From Roseiarcus sp963767245 (lineage in GTDB: Bacteria > Pseudomonadota > Alphaproteobacteria > Rhizobiales > Beijerinckiaceae), in the NCBI GenBank assembly GCA_963767245.1, contig CAVYDG010000010.1, positions 310,001 through 374,000 of the forward strand: a stretch of DNA of 64,000 bases, read 5' to 3'. The notes under the pieces are model-generated. The model was not told where the DNA came from. It worked only from the letters and a program-made list of their open reading frames with translations, and did no database searches. A program made the translations under genes and the position numbers. Positions 48,058 to 57,904 of this stretch are shown here, in pieces. Each line of letters starts with the position of its first letter. Positions within the stretch are counted from its first letter, which is position 1.

Positions 48058-48465
48058 TTGCCGCAGCCAGCACCCGACGCGTTGCTTGTTCGCGTCTATT
48101 ATGAAGACACCGACTTCTCCAGCCGCGTCTACCACGCGTCCTATCTGCGGTTCTTCGAACGCGGGCGGACGGAGTGGCTGCGCGGGCGCGGCATGGCCCA
48201 TCGTGAAATGGCTGAGGGTTCGGGCCTCGTCTTCGCCGTTCGCTCGCTCAAAATCGACTATCTGGCGCCCGCGCTCATGGACGATCTCCTGCGCGTCGAG
48301 ACCGCTGTCGCCGCCGTGCGCGGGGCGTCAATAGAGTTCCGCCAGCTCATCCTGCGGGGCGACATGAAGCTCGCCGCCGCGGGGGTGCGCGTCGCAGCCA
48401 TTCAGGACGGCCGCCCGGCGCGGATCCCAGCCGAGTTGCGCCGTCTTTTTCAGGCCGCTCCTTAG
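48058..48465 (+). CDS. ybgC: YbgC/FadM-type acyl-CoA thioesterase
   Basis: Hot-dog-fold thioesterase of 135 residues, often encoded with the Tol-Pal genes. The active-site segment is RVYYEDTDFSSRVYHASYLR with the catalytic Asp, then FFERGRTEWLRGRGM. The FSS after DTD differs from the more usual AGG. Start TTG 48058. Tol-Pal genes are not in this window. Confidence 0.88.
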   Translation: MPQPAPDALLVRVYYEDTDFSSRVYHASYLRFFERGRTEWLRGRGMAHREMAEGSGLVFAVRSLKIDYLAPALMDDLLRVETAVAAVRGASIEFRQLILRGDMKLAAAGVRVAAIQDGRPARIPAELRRLFQAAP

Positions 48466-48606
48466 GGCGCGACGGGCAGATTTCGGGGGAAGACGGTCGA
48501 ATTTGGCGAGGCGAGGGTTTCCTTGAGCCGGGGAGCGTTGCATGACCGTCCGGGGGATTCGATGAGGCGACCCATAGCTGTCGCTCGAAGATCGGGAGAT
48601 CAAAAA

Positions 48607-48966
48607 ATGAAGTTTGCAATGGCGCTTTGCGTGGCGACGCTGCTCGGCGTCGCCGGAGCGCATGCCCAGGTGGATCTCACCACCTATGCCGACAAGGACG
48701 GCAATCTCGACATCCAGAAGCTGACCTGCGCCCAGTTGGCCGGCACCTTCCAGGAAGACGCCGACTTCATGACCGTCTGGTACAGCGGTTGGTACAACGG
48801 TCTGGCGAACTTCAGCAAGTTGAAGGTCGACCGCGCCAAGGAGCTTGAGCATCGCGTCATCGTCTATTGCAAGGCCAACCCGGACAAGAAGGTCATCACT
48901 GCGATGGACATCAACATCAAGCAGATGCGCAAGGAACAGGGCATCAAAGTCAACGACGAGAAATAG
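48607..48966 (+). CDS. HdeA/HdeB-like periplasmic protein, copy 1
   Basis: Small periplasmic protein of 119 residues with a signal peptide (ALCVATLLGVAGAHA). The mature part has two Cys in LTCAQLAGTFQEDADF and RVIVYCKANPDKKV, matching the single disulfide of HdeA-type acid chaperones. Directly followed by a paralogue. Role in acid or periplasmic stress is inferred. Confidence 0.75.
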   Translation: MKFAMALCVATLLGVAGAHAQVDLTTYADKDGNLDIQKLTCAQLAGTFQEDADFMTVWYSGWYNGLANFSKLKVDRAKELEHRVIVYCKANPDKKVITAMDINIKQMRKEQGIKVNDEK

Positions 48967-49085
48967 CCGACCGTGCGCCAGCGCGAAGCCGACGCCGAAC
49001 CGCAGGGCGAAGCGCGCGATGCGCGGTCGCTCCATCAGCGACGGGCTCAACTCGAACACATTCTCTATTGGAAAGAGCAAAAACA

Positions 49086-49484
49086 ATGGTCAGATCAAAC
49101 AAAGGAAATGCCGGCAAGCTCCTGGCGACGCCCGGCCGTACCCATTTGCGATTGGCTGGCGCCGCAGCGGCGACACTGATCTGGTCGGCTTCGGCGGCTT
49201 GGGCGCAAGTCGACCTGACGACCTATACCGACGCGAACGGCTATCTCAATGTGCGCGCTTTGACCTGCGCACAGCTCGCCAACACGTACCAGGAGGACGC
49301 CAATTTTCTCGGAGCCTGGTACAGCGGTTGGTACAACGGTCGCTTCAAAAAACACTCCATCAACGTCGCGCGCGCCAAGCAGGGGCTCCACGAAGTCATC
49401 GTCTATTGCAAAGCCAACCCCGACAAGAAGGTTGTCGATGCGGTGAGCGACTTCGTTAAAAAGGCGCAAGCAGGCGCAAAGTAG
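49086..49484 (+). CDS. HdeA/HdeB-like periplasmic protein, copy 2
   Basis: Paralogue of the preceding gene, 132 residues, sharing AQVDLTTY, LTCAQLA, WYSGWYNG and VIVYCKANPDKKV. It has a longer basic N-terminus before its signal core (LAGAAAATLIWSASAAWA). Same Cys pair. The 119-base gap suggests a tandem duplication transcribed together. Confidence 0.75.
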   Translation: MVRSNKGNAGKLLATPGRTHLRLAGAAAATLIWSASAAWAQVDLTTYTDANGYLNVRALTCAQLANTYQEDANFLGAWYSGWYNGRFKKHSINVARAKQGLHEVIVYCKANPDKKVVDAVSDFVKKAQAGAK

Positions 49485-50135
49485 CCGAAAGAGGACGCCG
49501 TTATTCGGAGGCTGCAATTTCCATCGTCGCCGTGGCGGGATTGATTTTGTCACTGGCGGGGTCCGCTTCGGCGGCGATCGGCGTCGGCGCGTTCGAGACC
49601 CGGGTCAAAGGCGGTTAGGGGGCCATGGCCGCGAAATCTCTTGGGCGTCAGCCGGTCTTGCCCCGGTCGCCCAGAGGGTCCCGGGCGTGTCGCGCGTCGA
49701 CATGCTGGTGGGCGACGACGAGACGCGCCGCCGCCGATCGCCGCCGGAGCTTTATGGGCGAAGGGGGCGATGCTCAAACGCCTGTGACGGAGGGTCCTGC
49801 CCCGATATGATCTCGCCACCGCGTTTGGCGAGAAGTTTGCAAGAAGAGACGCCGGGAAGCGACGGTGCATTTCCCTCTCGCTGCTCGCCGTGTCGAGGCG
49901 CGAAGTGATTGCGGTCGCAAGTTCGGGCGCGATCCTCGGCGAGGCGAAGTCGCGCTCGCTATTGACATTCTCTGCCGATCGTAATACGGTTAGCCATCGA
50001 AATTCGGCCGGACGACACGTGCTACGTGCGACTATGATCGCTCGTTCTTGATGAACTCCCTCGAAAAATCGAAACAGGATCGCGGCGCCGATGGTTGGGC
50101 CGCGTCTTGAGTGCTCGCATCCGAAAGGGATCGTC
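49485..50135. other. Intergenic, possible gene remnant
   Basis: About 650 bases without a convincing gene. At about 49526-49618 a frame reads like a signal peptide (VAGLILSLAGSASAAIGVGA) and stops at TAG after about 30 codons, which could be a third, broken exported gene. The right end should hold the cold-shock gene's promoter and leader. Confidence 0.4.
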
Positions 50136-50345
50136 ATGGCAATTGGCACCGTAAAGTGGTTTAACCCGCAAAAAGGCTTCGGCTTCATTCAACCCGACGA
50201 CGGCGGGAAGGACGCCTTCGTCCATATCAGCGCCGTCGAACGCGCCGGGATGAATGACCTGCGCGAAGGCCAGAAGATCAGCTTCGAGCTGGTCACCGAC
50301 AAGCGCTCGGGCAAGATGTCCGCCGACAAGCTCCAGGCCGTCTGA
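50136..50345 (+). CDS. cspA: Cold-shock domain protein
   Basis: Single cold-shock domain of 69 residues that binds single-stranded nucleic acid. RNP1 KGFGFIQPDD and RNP2 DAFVHIS are intact, after the start GTVKWFNPQK. ATG 50136. A strong terminator follows at 50433. Confidence 0.96.
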   Translation: MAIGTVKWFNPQKGFGFIQPDDGGKDAFVHISAVERAGMNDLREGQKISFELVTDKRSGKMSADKLQAV

Positions 50346-50432
50346 GCGAAACAGCGCACCAGGCCGATCGTCGACCGCGGATGTACCGGCGGCGGCGGCG
50401 AAGGTGGTAAGGTTTCGTCGGACGGCGGGAAG

Positions 50433-50460
50433 GGGTCAGGAAGTTTCCTGGCCCTTTTTT
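50433..50460 (+). terminator. Intrinsic terminator after the cold-shock gene
   Basis: A 10-bp stem GGGTCAGGAA (50433-50442) with TTCCTGGCCC (50445-50454), one G-T pair, then TTTTTT. Between cspA and the next gene on the same strand. Confidence 0.8.
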
Positions 50461-50487
50461 CTGTTCAGCCAGCGGGGTTGCAAGCCC

Positions 50488-50691
50488 ATGACGCCGCAAA
50501 AGTTCATCATCGGCCAGCTTGTCGATTTCGACACCAGGATCGAGCCGACCCCGAGAACCAAAGGACCCTACCAGGTCTTGCGCGTGCTGCCGGCTGAGGA
50601 CGAGATGAAGCCGCGCGTCTATCGTATCAAGAGCCAGTCCGAACCGTTCGAGCGCAACGTCAACGAATACGAGATCGTCGCGGTCGGCTAG
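50488..50691 (+). CDS. Small conserved hypothetical protein
   Basis: Protein of 67 residues with a beta-rich, SH3-like pattern: FIIGQLVDFDTRI, GPYQVLRVLPAEDEM and YRIKSQSEPFERNVNEYEIV. I recall short proteins of this kind downstream of cspA in rhizobia but cannot name the family. Start ATG 50488. Confidence 0.6.
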   Translation: MTPQKFIIGQLVDFDTRIEPTPRTKGPYQVLRVLPAEDEMKPRVYRIKSQSEPFERNVNEYEIVAVG

Positions 50692-51385
50692 TCGCGGGTC
50701 CAAGCCCGAACACGGCGTCGTCGAAGCGGCAGGACTGCTGGCGGGCCGCCGGTGCGGCCCGGTTAGTTGCAAGCTCGCGGGGGTACTGATTTTCGCAAAG
50801 CTCGGCGCGACCTCCTAAGCGCACCCCGCTCGGACGATCTGCCTCAGAAGCGCCGTTCTTTGCAGCCCATCACACCTGGCGCGCTGCCAGCGGTTCAATC
50901 GGCCATCGAGCCGCCACGCCTCCCTCGACGGGCGACATGAACTGGCGCAGCGCCTGTCGGCGGCGTTGAAGGACATGAAGTCGATGTGATCTTAAGGACA
51001 GCGGGATCGAAACCGGCAGCGCTTATGCGTGTTCGGCAATTATGTCACGTAAATTATCGAAACCGCGCACGACGTTGAGACGTTGGACCGGTTCCCGCAG
51101 TCCCTTCAACGGTCAAAAAGCCCCAGACACAGTTGATGGGCCCGTTTCAAGCAGTAAAGCAGGCGGCATATCGGCAAAACTGTAGCGTCACGTTATTAGG
51201 GCGGTAGCATTTCTTTGATATTCCTTTGCGTGATCCTTTTGCAACTTGGCGCAAAAAAAGCCAATTAGGGTCGCCCGTGTGGCGCAAACGCGGCGAAACG
51301 TGCTTGATGTCGCGGCGGCAACCTCGCATAAACACAATCCACCCGTTGGGAATCGTTGCGTCAGGTGTCTGTGGGGCCAGTTGCG
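50692..51385. other. Intergenic region upstream of the adhesin gene
   Basis: About 690 bases. A remnant frame ending ALKDMKSM at about 50988 may be the tail of a lost gene. From about 51170 to 51290 the base use is AT-richer than its surroundings, which may hold the adhesin promoter and leader. No RNA gene is recognised. Confidence 0.4.
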
Positions 51386-51559
51386 ATGCAAAAAAATCAC
51401 CGTAAATCCGCTTCTCTGACGATCGCCAACGCGCCGCCGCGCGTGAGCCGGCATTCGCTCATGTCGACCAGCGCCCTCGCCGGCGGCGTGATGTGCGGTT
51501 GGCCGGCTTGACGGCTGGCCTGACGCTGGTTTCGGGCCCAGCGATCGCGGGTAATTATT
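51386..51559 (+). pseudogene. Adhesin N-terminal extended signal peptide fragment
   Basis: ATG 51386 begins a basic N-region (MQKNHRKSASLTIANAPPR) followed by a hydrophobic core LAGLTAGLTLVSGPAIA, as in long signal peptides of autotransporters. A one-base loss near 51508 shifts the frame inside it. The last codons before the IS (GGT AAT TAT T) continue in frame at 52790 after the element. Confidence 0.7.
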
Positions 51560-52782
51560 TGTAGTAGCTGGCACTTGATCTGACGGTCAGCGTCCGGAGA
51601 TCGGTCGGTCCTGCCTGTCAGGTATGATCAGGCAGCGATCATCTTCTCCTTCGCAAGCGGCGTGGCGTCAAGGAAGGTCTGCGCTGGCGTCTTGCCGAAG
51701 CACCATCTCCCTTGATGCGGCCTTTCCTCGTTGTAGCTTTGAACCCAGGAATCGAGATCGTCCTGAAGTTCGGTGATCGATCGATAGATCTTCTTGCGAA
51801 AGGCGATACGATAGAACTCGTCGAGCACCGTCTTGTGGAAGCGCTCGACGATGCCATTCGTTTGCGGGCTCTTGGTCTTGGTGCGCGAATGGTCGATATC
51901 CTCGAGCGCCAGATAGAGCTCGTATTGGTGGTGCTCGGGGTTGCCGCAATATTCCGTGCCACGATCCGTCAGCACGCGACAGAGCCTCACTTCCCTCGCA
52001 TCATAGAACGGCACGACGCGATCGTTGAGCAGATCGGCCGCGGTGATCGGCGTCTTGCGGTCATAGAGTTTAGCGAAGGCGACCTTGGCGTAGGTGTCGA
52101 TGAAGGTTTGCTGATAGATGCGGCCGACCCCCTTCATGTTGCCGACATAGAACGTGTCCTGAGCGCCGCAATAGCCCGGACATTCGCTCTCGAACTCGCC
52201 ATGCGCCTCTTTCTCGCTCTTGGCCTTCTCCAGCGCGGCGACTTGGCTTTCGGTCAGCACCAGGCCTTCCTGGGCGACCTTGGCTTCGAGGGCCTTGAGT
52301 TCGCTTCTTCATCGTCTCCAGATCATGGCGCTGCCACACTCCGCGCACCCCGGCCGGCGAAATTGAGTGGCCGAGTTTGCGAAGCTCGTTGGCGACGCGG
52401 ATTTGGCCGTAAGCCGGCTGGTCCAGCGAAAGCTCGACGATGATCGCCTCGACCTCGGGCGGGGTGCGGTTCTTGAGGATCGGCTTTCGCCTCGTCAGTT
52501 CCTGCAGAGCCAATTCGCCGCCGGCGTCATAAAGCTCCTTGAAACGGTAAAAGCTGTCGCGCGAATAGCCCATCATTTTGCAGGCCCGGCTGACGTTGCC
52601 GAGCTGCTTGGCCAACTCCAGCAGCCCAACCTTGGCGCGGATGATCTTCTGTTCCTTGGTCATCGTCAGTGTCCTTTCGAAACGCCGAGGCCGGGCGCCG
52701 CGCACCCCGACCACTCCGCGCCCGGCCTCGGCTTCCGCCTCAGCTATGACACCATCTGTCAGATTAAGTCTTAACTACTGCA
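51560..52782. mobile_element. IS481-family-like insertion sequence
   Basis: Element of 1,223 bases with imperfect terminal inverted repeats (TGTAGTAGCTGGCACTTGAT at the left; TGCAGTAGTTAAGACTTAAT read inward from the right, continuing ATCTGAC), ends TG...CA. The 7-bp direct repeat AATTATT flanks it at 51553-51559 and 52783-52789. It carries one transposase on the minus strand. It lies exactly where the signal peptide meets the mature adhesin. Confidence 0.85.
51628..52663 (-). CDS. IS481-like transposase (frameshifted)
   Basis: DDE (rve) transposase, about 345 residues when joined. N-terminal helix-turn-helix part (LAKQLGNVSRACKMMGYSRD) and the integrase core with Asp in DTFYVGNMKG, Asp in RVLTDRGTEYCG and Glu in TNGIVERFHKTVLDE. 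One base is missing near 52304, so this copy or this read is defective. ATG 52663. Confidence 0.82.
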
Positions 52783-52789
52783 AATTATT

Positions 52790-55700
52790 CCGCGCCGGGC
52801 AGCGCCACCGCAACCGGGGGTAACGCCACGGCGGTCGGCGCGTTCAGCAACGCCGACGGCGCGAACGCCTCAGCGTTCGGCGCCCACAGCAACGCCATTG
52901 GCGCCCACGCGACCTCGGTCGGCGATCGCAGCAACGCCCTCGGCGCCAACGCCACGGCGACCGGCGTCTTGAGCAACGCCAACGGCGTTGACGCTACAGC
53001 GGCCGGACACGCCGCGAACGCCTTCGGCCACAGCGCTACCGCCACTGGCAATCGCGCCAACGCCAACGGCGCCCACGCCACCGCTACGGGCAATCACGCC
53101 AACGCGAACGGCGCCAATGCGACCGCGACCGGCAATCGCTCCAACGCGAACGGCGTCAGCGCGACGGCCACCGGCGACCACAGCAACGCCAACGGGTCGA
53201 ACGCAACCGCGACCGGCGTCCACAGCAACGCCAACGGCGATTTCGCCACTGCAACCGGCGATCGCAGCAAAGCCAATGGCTTGCAAGCCACCGCGACCGG
53301 TGAGAATAGCAACGCCAACGGCCATTGGGCCACCGCGACTGGCACGTTCGCCAACGCCAACGGCGCGAACGCCACTGCAACGGGCACGACCAGCTTTGCC
53401 AATGGCGACGCCGCTACGGCGAGTGGCCTGTTCAGCTACGCCAACGGGTCGAACGCAACCGCGTCCGGTTCGAGCAGCGTCGCCAACGGAAATCACGCCA
53501 CCGCGACCGGCGACAGCAGCAACGCCAATGGCGACCAGGCGACGGCGACCGGCGTCAATAGCGTGGCGAACGGCCAGGACGCCACTGCGACCGGCACGAC
53601 GGCGACCGCCAATGGCATCTATTCCACCGCGACCGGCGTTCTGAGCAACGCGAACGGAGCGAACGCGACTGCGACCGGCTCCAACAGCAACGCCAACGGC
53701 GATCACTCGACGGCGACCGGCGATCGCAGCAACGCCAACGGCAATCATGCGACCGCAACCGGCTTCAGCAGCAACGCGAACGGGTCCAACGCCACAGCGA
53801 CGGGCGCCACCAGTAACGCCAACGGCAATTTCGCGACGGCGACGGGCCAGAACAGCTTCGCCAACGGCGGGAACGCCACGGCGACGGGGTGTCTTCAGCC
53901 ACGCCAATGGCGACATGGCCACCGCAACTGGCGGCGCCAGCAGCGCAAACGGCACTGCCGCCACGGCGACGGGCGTCTTCAGTATCGCCAATGGCTCGAA
54001 CGCCACCGCAACCGGCGTCCAGAGCAACGCCAACGGCAATCACGCCACCGCGACAGGCGACTCCAGCAAGGCCAACGGCGACAGCGCAACGGCGACCGGC
54101 AACGGCTCGTTCGCCAACGGCAACAGCGCGACCGCGACCGGCGACACCAGCAACGCCAACGGCTCGAACGCCACCGCGACCGGCTCCTTCAGCAATGCCA
54201 ACGGCAATCACGCCACCGCGACTGGCGACAGCTCCAACGCCAACGGCAACTCCGCCACCGCCACCGGCGACAGCGCCAACGCCAACGGCCCCAGAGCGAC
54301 AGCGACCGGCGAGCTGAGCAACGCGAACGGCGCCAACGCCACCGCCACCGGCTACAGCAGCAACGCGAACGGCGTCAGAGCCACGGCGACCGGCTCGAAC
54401 AGCAACGCCAATGGCGCCAACGCCTCGGCGACGGGCGCGAACAGCAGCGCCAACGGCGCCAGATCCACGGCGACCGGGGACTTCAGCAACGCCAACGGGG
54501 CCAACGCCACCGCTACCGGTTATAGCAGTAACGCCAATGGGGTGAGAGCCACGGCGACGGGCGCGAACAGCAACGCCAATGGCGCCAACGCCACCGCGAC
54601 CGGCAAGTCGAGCAACGCGAACGGCGTCCGCGCCACGGCGACCGGCTCCAACAGCAGCGCCAATGGCGCGAACGCCACGGCGGACGGCGCGAACAGCAGC
54701 GCCAACGGCGCCAGGTCAACGGCGACCGGCGCTTTCAGCAACGCCAATGGCGCCAACGCCACCGCCACCGGCTATATGAGCAACGCCAACGGGACCAACG
54801 CGACCGCGACTGGCGCCTTCAGCAACGCCAACGGCGACAGCGCGACGGCAACCGGCGTCAACAGCGTCGCCAATGGCGGCAGCGCCACCGCGACCGGCGA
54901 CAGCGCCAACGCCAATGGCTTCGCTGCGACCGCGACGGGCGAGTTGAGCAACGCCAATGGCGCGAACGCGACCGCGACAGGCAAGAGCAGCAACGCCAAC
55001 GGCGACAGCGCCACGGCGACTGGCGTCAACAGCAGCGCGAACGGCGCCGGCGCCACGGCGACCGGCGTCTCGAGCAACGCTAACGGCTCCAACGCCACCG
55101 CGACCGGCGCCAGCAGCAACGCCAACGGCGACTTCGCGACGGCGACCGGGACCAACAGCACCGCCAACGGCACCGAAGCCTCCGCGACCGGTTTCCTCAG
55201 CAATGCGAATGGTGAGTTCGCGTCGGCGTCAGGCACGATGAGCACCGCCAACGGCGGCTCGGCCACCGCGTCCGGCGCCTTCAGCACCGCCAACGGCGCG
55301 AGCGCGACCGCGACCGGGGCAAGCGCCAACGCCAACGGCGATTTCGCCACTGCAGCTGGCGCCGAGTCCAACGCCAACGGGACCGGCGCGACAGCGACGG
55401 GCGCCGGCAGCAACGCCAACGGCTCCGCTGCAACGGCCACCGGCGAGGACAGCACCGCCAACGGAGCAAGCGCTACCGCAACCGGCATTTCCAGCAACGC
55501 GAACGGCGACCAGGCCACCGCAACCGGCGGACTGGCCAACGCCAACGGGACCAGCGCGACCGCGACTGGTTACAACTCCAACGCCAACGGCTCGAACGCC
55601 ACCGCGACCGGCGCGAGCAGCAACGCCAATGGCGCGCAGGCCACCGCGGATGGCGCGTACAGCGGCGCCAACGGGGCGAACGCCACCGCGACGGGCTATG

Positions 55701-57904
55701 CCAGCAACGCCAATGGCGACAGCGCCACAGCGTCCGGCGCCTACAGCGCCGCCAATGGGTCGAACGCCACCGCAAGTGGCGTCATGAGCAACGCCAATGG
55801 CAATTTCGCCACTGCGACCGGTTCCAACAGCAACGCCAACGGCAATGCAGCCACTGCGGCGGGCGCATTCAGCAACGCCAACGGCGCCAACGCCACCGCG
55901 ACCGGCGTCAGCAGCAACGCCAACGGCGACAGCGCGACCGCGACCGGCAACAGCGCCAACGCCAACGGCGGGAGCGCCACAGCGACCGGCGACAACGCCA
56001 ACGCCAACGGCTTCGCGGCGACCGCGACCGGCGAGAACAGCAACGCCAACGGGGCCAACGCCACGGCGACGGGCCAGCGCAGCAACGCCAACGGCGTCGG
56101 CGCCACGGCGACCGGCGACCGCAGCAACGCCAATGGCGCCAACGCCACTGCGACCGGCACGCGCAGCAACGCGAACGGCGAGAGCGCTACCGCGACCGGC
56201 GATCGCAGCAACGCCAATGGGACCAACGCAACTGCGACCGGCGTACGCAGCAACGCCAACGGCGACAGCGCCACGGCCACAGGCGACCGCAGCAACGCCA
56301 ATGGCGCCAACGCGACCGCGACCGGCGTACGCAGCAACGCCAACGGCGACAACGCCACGGCGACGGGCGATCGCAGCAACGCCAATGGCAACAACGCGAC
56401 CGCCACCGGCGATCGCAGCAACGCCAACGGGCGGTTCGCCACCGCGACCGGTTCCCAGAGCAACGCCAACGGGGCGAACGCAACTGCGACGGGCGTCCTG
56501 AGCAACGCCAACGGGCGGTACGCCACAGCGACCGGCGCCCAGAGCAACTCCAACGGCGCAAACGCCACTGCAACCGGCGTCATGAGCAACGCCAACGGCG
56601 ACAGCGCCACAGCGTCCGGCAACATGAGCAACGCCAATGGGTCGAACGCGACCGCAACCGGCGTCCAGAGCAACGCCAACGGCACGTACGCCACGGCGAC
56701 CGGGTCGAACAGCAACGCCAATGGCGGCGAGGCGACCGCGTCGGGCTTCTTGAGTACCGCCAATGGCGCTGGGGCCACACCGACCGGCGTCATGAGCAAC
56801 GCCAATGGCGATCTGGCCACGGCGACGGGCGCCCTGAGCAACGCCAACGGCCACGACGCCACGGCGACCGGCAGCAGCGCCAACGCCAACGGCGCAGCCG
56901 CGACAGCGACAGGCCTCGAGGCCAATGCGAACGGCGATGACGCCACCGCGACCGGCGCCGGCAGCAACGCCAACGGCGCAGCCGCCACTGCGACCGGCGC
57001 GAACAGCAACGCCAATGGCGCCGCAGCCACCGCGTCCGGCCTCAACAGCACCGCTAACGGCGCCGCGGCCACATCGACCGGTTACCTGAGCATGGCCAAC
57101 GGCGATTACTCGACCGCCACCGGCGCTCAGAGCTTCGCCAACGGGACGAACGCCACCGCGTCCGGCGTCAACAGCTTCGCCAATGGCGACAGCGCCACCG
57201 CGGGCGGCAACATGAGCATGGCCAACGGGGCCAATGCGACCGCGTACGGCGTCAGCAGCAACGCCAACGGGCAGTTCGCGACCGCGGCAGGTTCGAACAG
57301 CCGCGCGAATGGCCAGTACGCCACCGCAACTGGCGCCAACAGCGTCGCCAACGGGTCGACAGCCTCGGCCTTTGGCTCGAAGTCCAACGCGACAGGCCAA
57401 GGCGCGACGGCGGCCGGCTTTAACGCCAAGGCCAACGCGGCCAACGCGACCGCCGTCGGCGTCAATTCGGTCGCCGCGGCGAAGTCCACCGTGGCGTTCG
57501 GCAACGCGTCCACGGTCAGCGCGACCGCCGGTCCTGGCTCGGTCGCCGGGGGCTCGCAATCCTCGGTCACCTCAGGCTCGGGCGCGGTTGCGATCGGCCT
57601 CATGCAGACCGCCAGCGGGAATGGGGCAGTCGCCATCGGCGATCCCAACACCGCCACCGGCACCGGCGCGGTCGCAATCGGCGCCAACAACACCGCGACC
57701 GGGGACGGCGCGGTCGCCCTCGGCGACACGAACCAGGCGGTGGGCGACGGGGCGATTGCGATCGGCCAATATGCCAACGCGATCGGAACGGCCGCGATCG
57801 CCACCGGCGCCGGCAGCACCGCCAGCGGCATAGGCGCTTCGGCCTTCGGCCAGGGGGCCAACGCCACCGGCGCCAACAGCAGAGCTATGGGGGAAACTGG
57901 GTGA
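52790..57904 (+). pseudogene. Adhesin head fragment
   Basis: Head region of the adhesin, continuing in frame from the signal peptide after removal of the IS (GNYSAPGSATATGGNATAVG). A one-base insertion near 53888 moves the frame. The observed frame then runs into the IS256-like element and stops at TGA 57904, after residues RAMGETG that belong to the element. On its own it lacks a start and a signal. Confidence 0.78.
52792..57430 (+). repeat. Tandem 42-bp units coding for YadA head repeats
   Basis: About 110 consecutive units of 42 bases encode the 14-residue pattern SNANGxxATATGxx with little variation. They code for a left-handed beta-roll head. Last units drift to less regular forms such as GAVAIGDPNTATGTGAVAIG beyond 57550. 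High GC and near-identity make the track prone to unequal recombination and to assembly collapse. Confidence 0.85.

Noticed and set aside
52792..57430. CRISPR-like array
   Set aside because: The periodic units are contiguous 42-bp coding repeats with no unique spacers, and they encode a known head-repeat protein pattern.
52870..57559. Long minus-strand frames opposite the adhesin head (up to 776 codons)
   Set aside because: They are mirror readings of the GC-rich 42-bp repeats, with monotone Ala/Val/Leu or Arg-rich products and no start signals.
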